DNA from: JAUXLW01 sp964195005
GTDB lineage: Bacteria > Actinomycetota > Acidimicrobiia > Spongiisociales > SHLN01
Assembly: GCA_964195005.1 (NCBI GenBank)
Contig: CAXMOO010000010.1
Location: 1-5,867, forward strand
Direction of reading: 5' to 3'
Length of the DNA stretch: 5,867 nucleotides
The notes under the pieces were generated by a model that made no database searches, was not told the DNA's origin, and was given only the letters and a program-made list of their open reading frames with translations. Shown one piece after another: positions 5,542 to 5,867 of this stretch. Position 1 is the stretch's first letter. The number at the start of each line of letters is the position of its first letter. The position numbers and the translations under genes were made by a program.

Positions 5542-5573
5542 AGAGAAACGCTAGCTTCTGAATGAGGAGGAAA
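5525..5573 (+). repeat. tandem duplication of a gene end plus ribosome binding site
   Basis: Two adjacent units, 5525-5548 (24 bp) and 5549-5573 (25 bp), share an exact 17-bp block, CGCTAGCTTCTGAATGA, followed by AGAGAAA in the first and GGAGGAAA in the second. The first unit encodes the last codons and TGA of the four-helix protein. The second is non-coding and carries the strong AGGAGG (5565-5570), 7 nt before the ATG at 5578. The first unit has only the weakened AAGAGA. Each unit also contains TAGCTT, a TAnnnT match. Confidence 0.92.
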
Positions 5574-5577
5574 CAGC

Positions 5578-5867
5578 ATGCGAGAAGGGCAAGCAGCGAA
5601 AGCAGGCACCGGCGCAGCAATCGTGAGTGCGCTCGCCACGGCGGCCACTGCCGCAACACAAGTCGCGCGTATGGTCGAGGCCACCGACACGACCGCCCGG
5701 GTCGCGCGGCGGGCCCGCGACCGGATATTGGAGAATCGGCGTTCGCTGTTGTGGCTGCTTCTGGGAGTCTTGGGGCTCGGCATAATCGTCGGACTCGTCA
5801 TGGCGAAACGCGACAAGAAAGCCGGCGAGCCCGACGAGCCCGCTCCAGCGTCGACCAAGCCGGAGGC
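5578..5867 (+). CDS. small single-helix membrane protein, paralog of the 3420-3722 gene (3' end cut)
   Basis: The frame is open from the ATG for 96 codons to the window edge, so the C-terminus is missing, probably by only a few residues if it matches its 100-residue paralog. Residues 1-55 are Ala/Thr/Arg-rich and likely helical (IVSALATAATAATQVARMV…). Residues 57-76 are one membrane helix with a Gly-rich core (LGVLGLGIIVG). A charged KRDKK segment and a Pro/Glu-rich tail follow. Positions of VSAL, VAR, the Gly motif and the basic cluster match the paralog exactly, without gaps. The ribosome binding site is AGGAGG at 5565-5570. It is the third gene of the phosphoesterase operon, 36 bp after the previous stop. 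No family is recognised. Confidence 0.8.
   Translation, partial: MREGQAAKAGTGAAIVSALATAATAATQVARMVEATDTTARVARRARDRILENRRSLLWLLLGVLGLGIIVGLVMAKRDKKAGEPDEPAPASTKPE

Overview
The window is dense, GC-rich (by eye about 60%) bacterial DNA with G/C-biased third codon positions, GTG starts next to ATG, AGGAGG ribosome binding sites and short gene overlaps. The mix of families (a YihY/BrkB-type membrane protein, a nonapeptide-repeat protein coupled to an RDD protein, a DUF308/HdeD-like protein and a membrane-anchored metallophosphoesterase) fits a high-GC actinobacterium, perhaps of the Acidimicrobiia type. That placement is inference; no rRNA or marker gene is present.

Layout. Positions 1-204 hold a possible 3' tail of an upstream gene (ending at 67), a palindrome (164-185) and a TAnnnT hexamer just before the first gene. 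A plus-strand operon follows: YihY/BrkB-like protein (205-1092), an acidic protein with ten 9-residue repeats (1134-2033) and an RDD membrane protein (2030-2587). Convergent to it on the minus strand is a six-helix HdeD/DUF308-like protein (2611-3177). Upstream of that, also on the minus strand, is a small single-helix protein (3420-3722). Its leader is abutted by a 75-bp inverted-repeat element (3745-3819) that looks like a miniature IS630-type insertion in a CTAG target. The 339-bp gap 3723-4061 holds this element, one doubtful small ORF and a candidate promoter. A second plus-strand operon follows: a membrane-anchored, purple-acid-phosphatase-like metallophosphoesterase (4062-5060), a four-helix membrane protein (5065-5541) and a small single-helix protein that runs off the end (5578-5867).

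The two small single-helix proteins are paralogs. They align without gaps across the helical segment, the membrane helix and the start of the tail, and their leaders also match from a CTAG through the ribosome binding site. The miniature element occupies the CTAG of one leader; the CTAG of the other is empty. The second leader has itself been tandemly duplicated together with the last codons of the preceding gene.

Five proteins have obvious membrane helices or anchors and two more are small membrane proteins or linked to one (all but the repeat protein are predicted membrane proteins), so this looks like an envelope-related neighbourhood. No specific joint function can be read from the sequence. 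There is no CRISPR array, tRNA, rRNA or complete transposase gene in the window.
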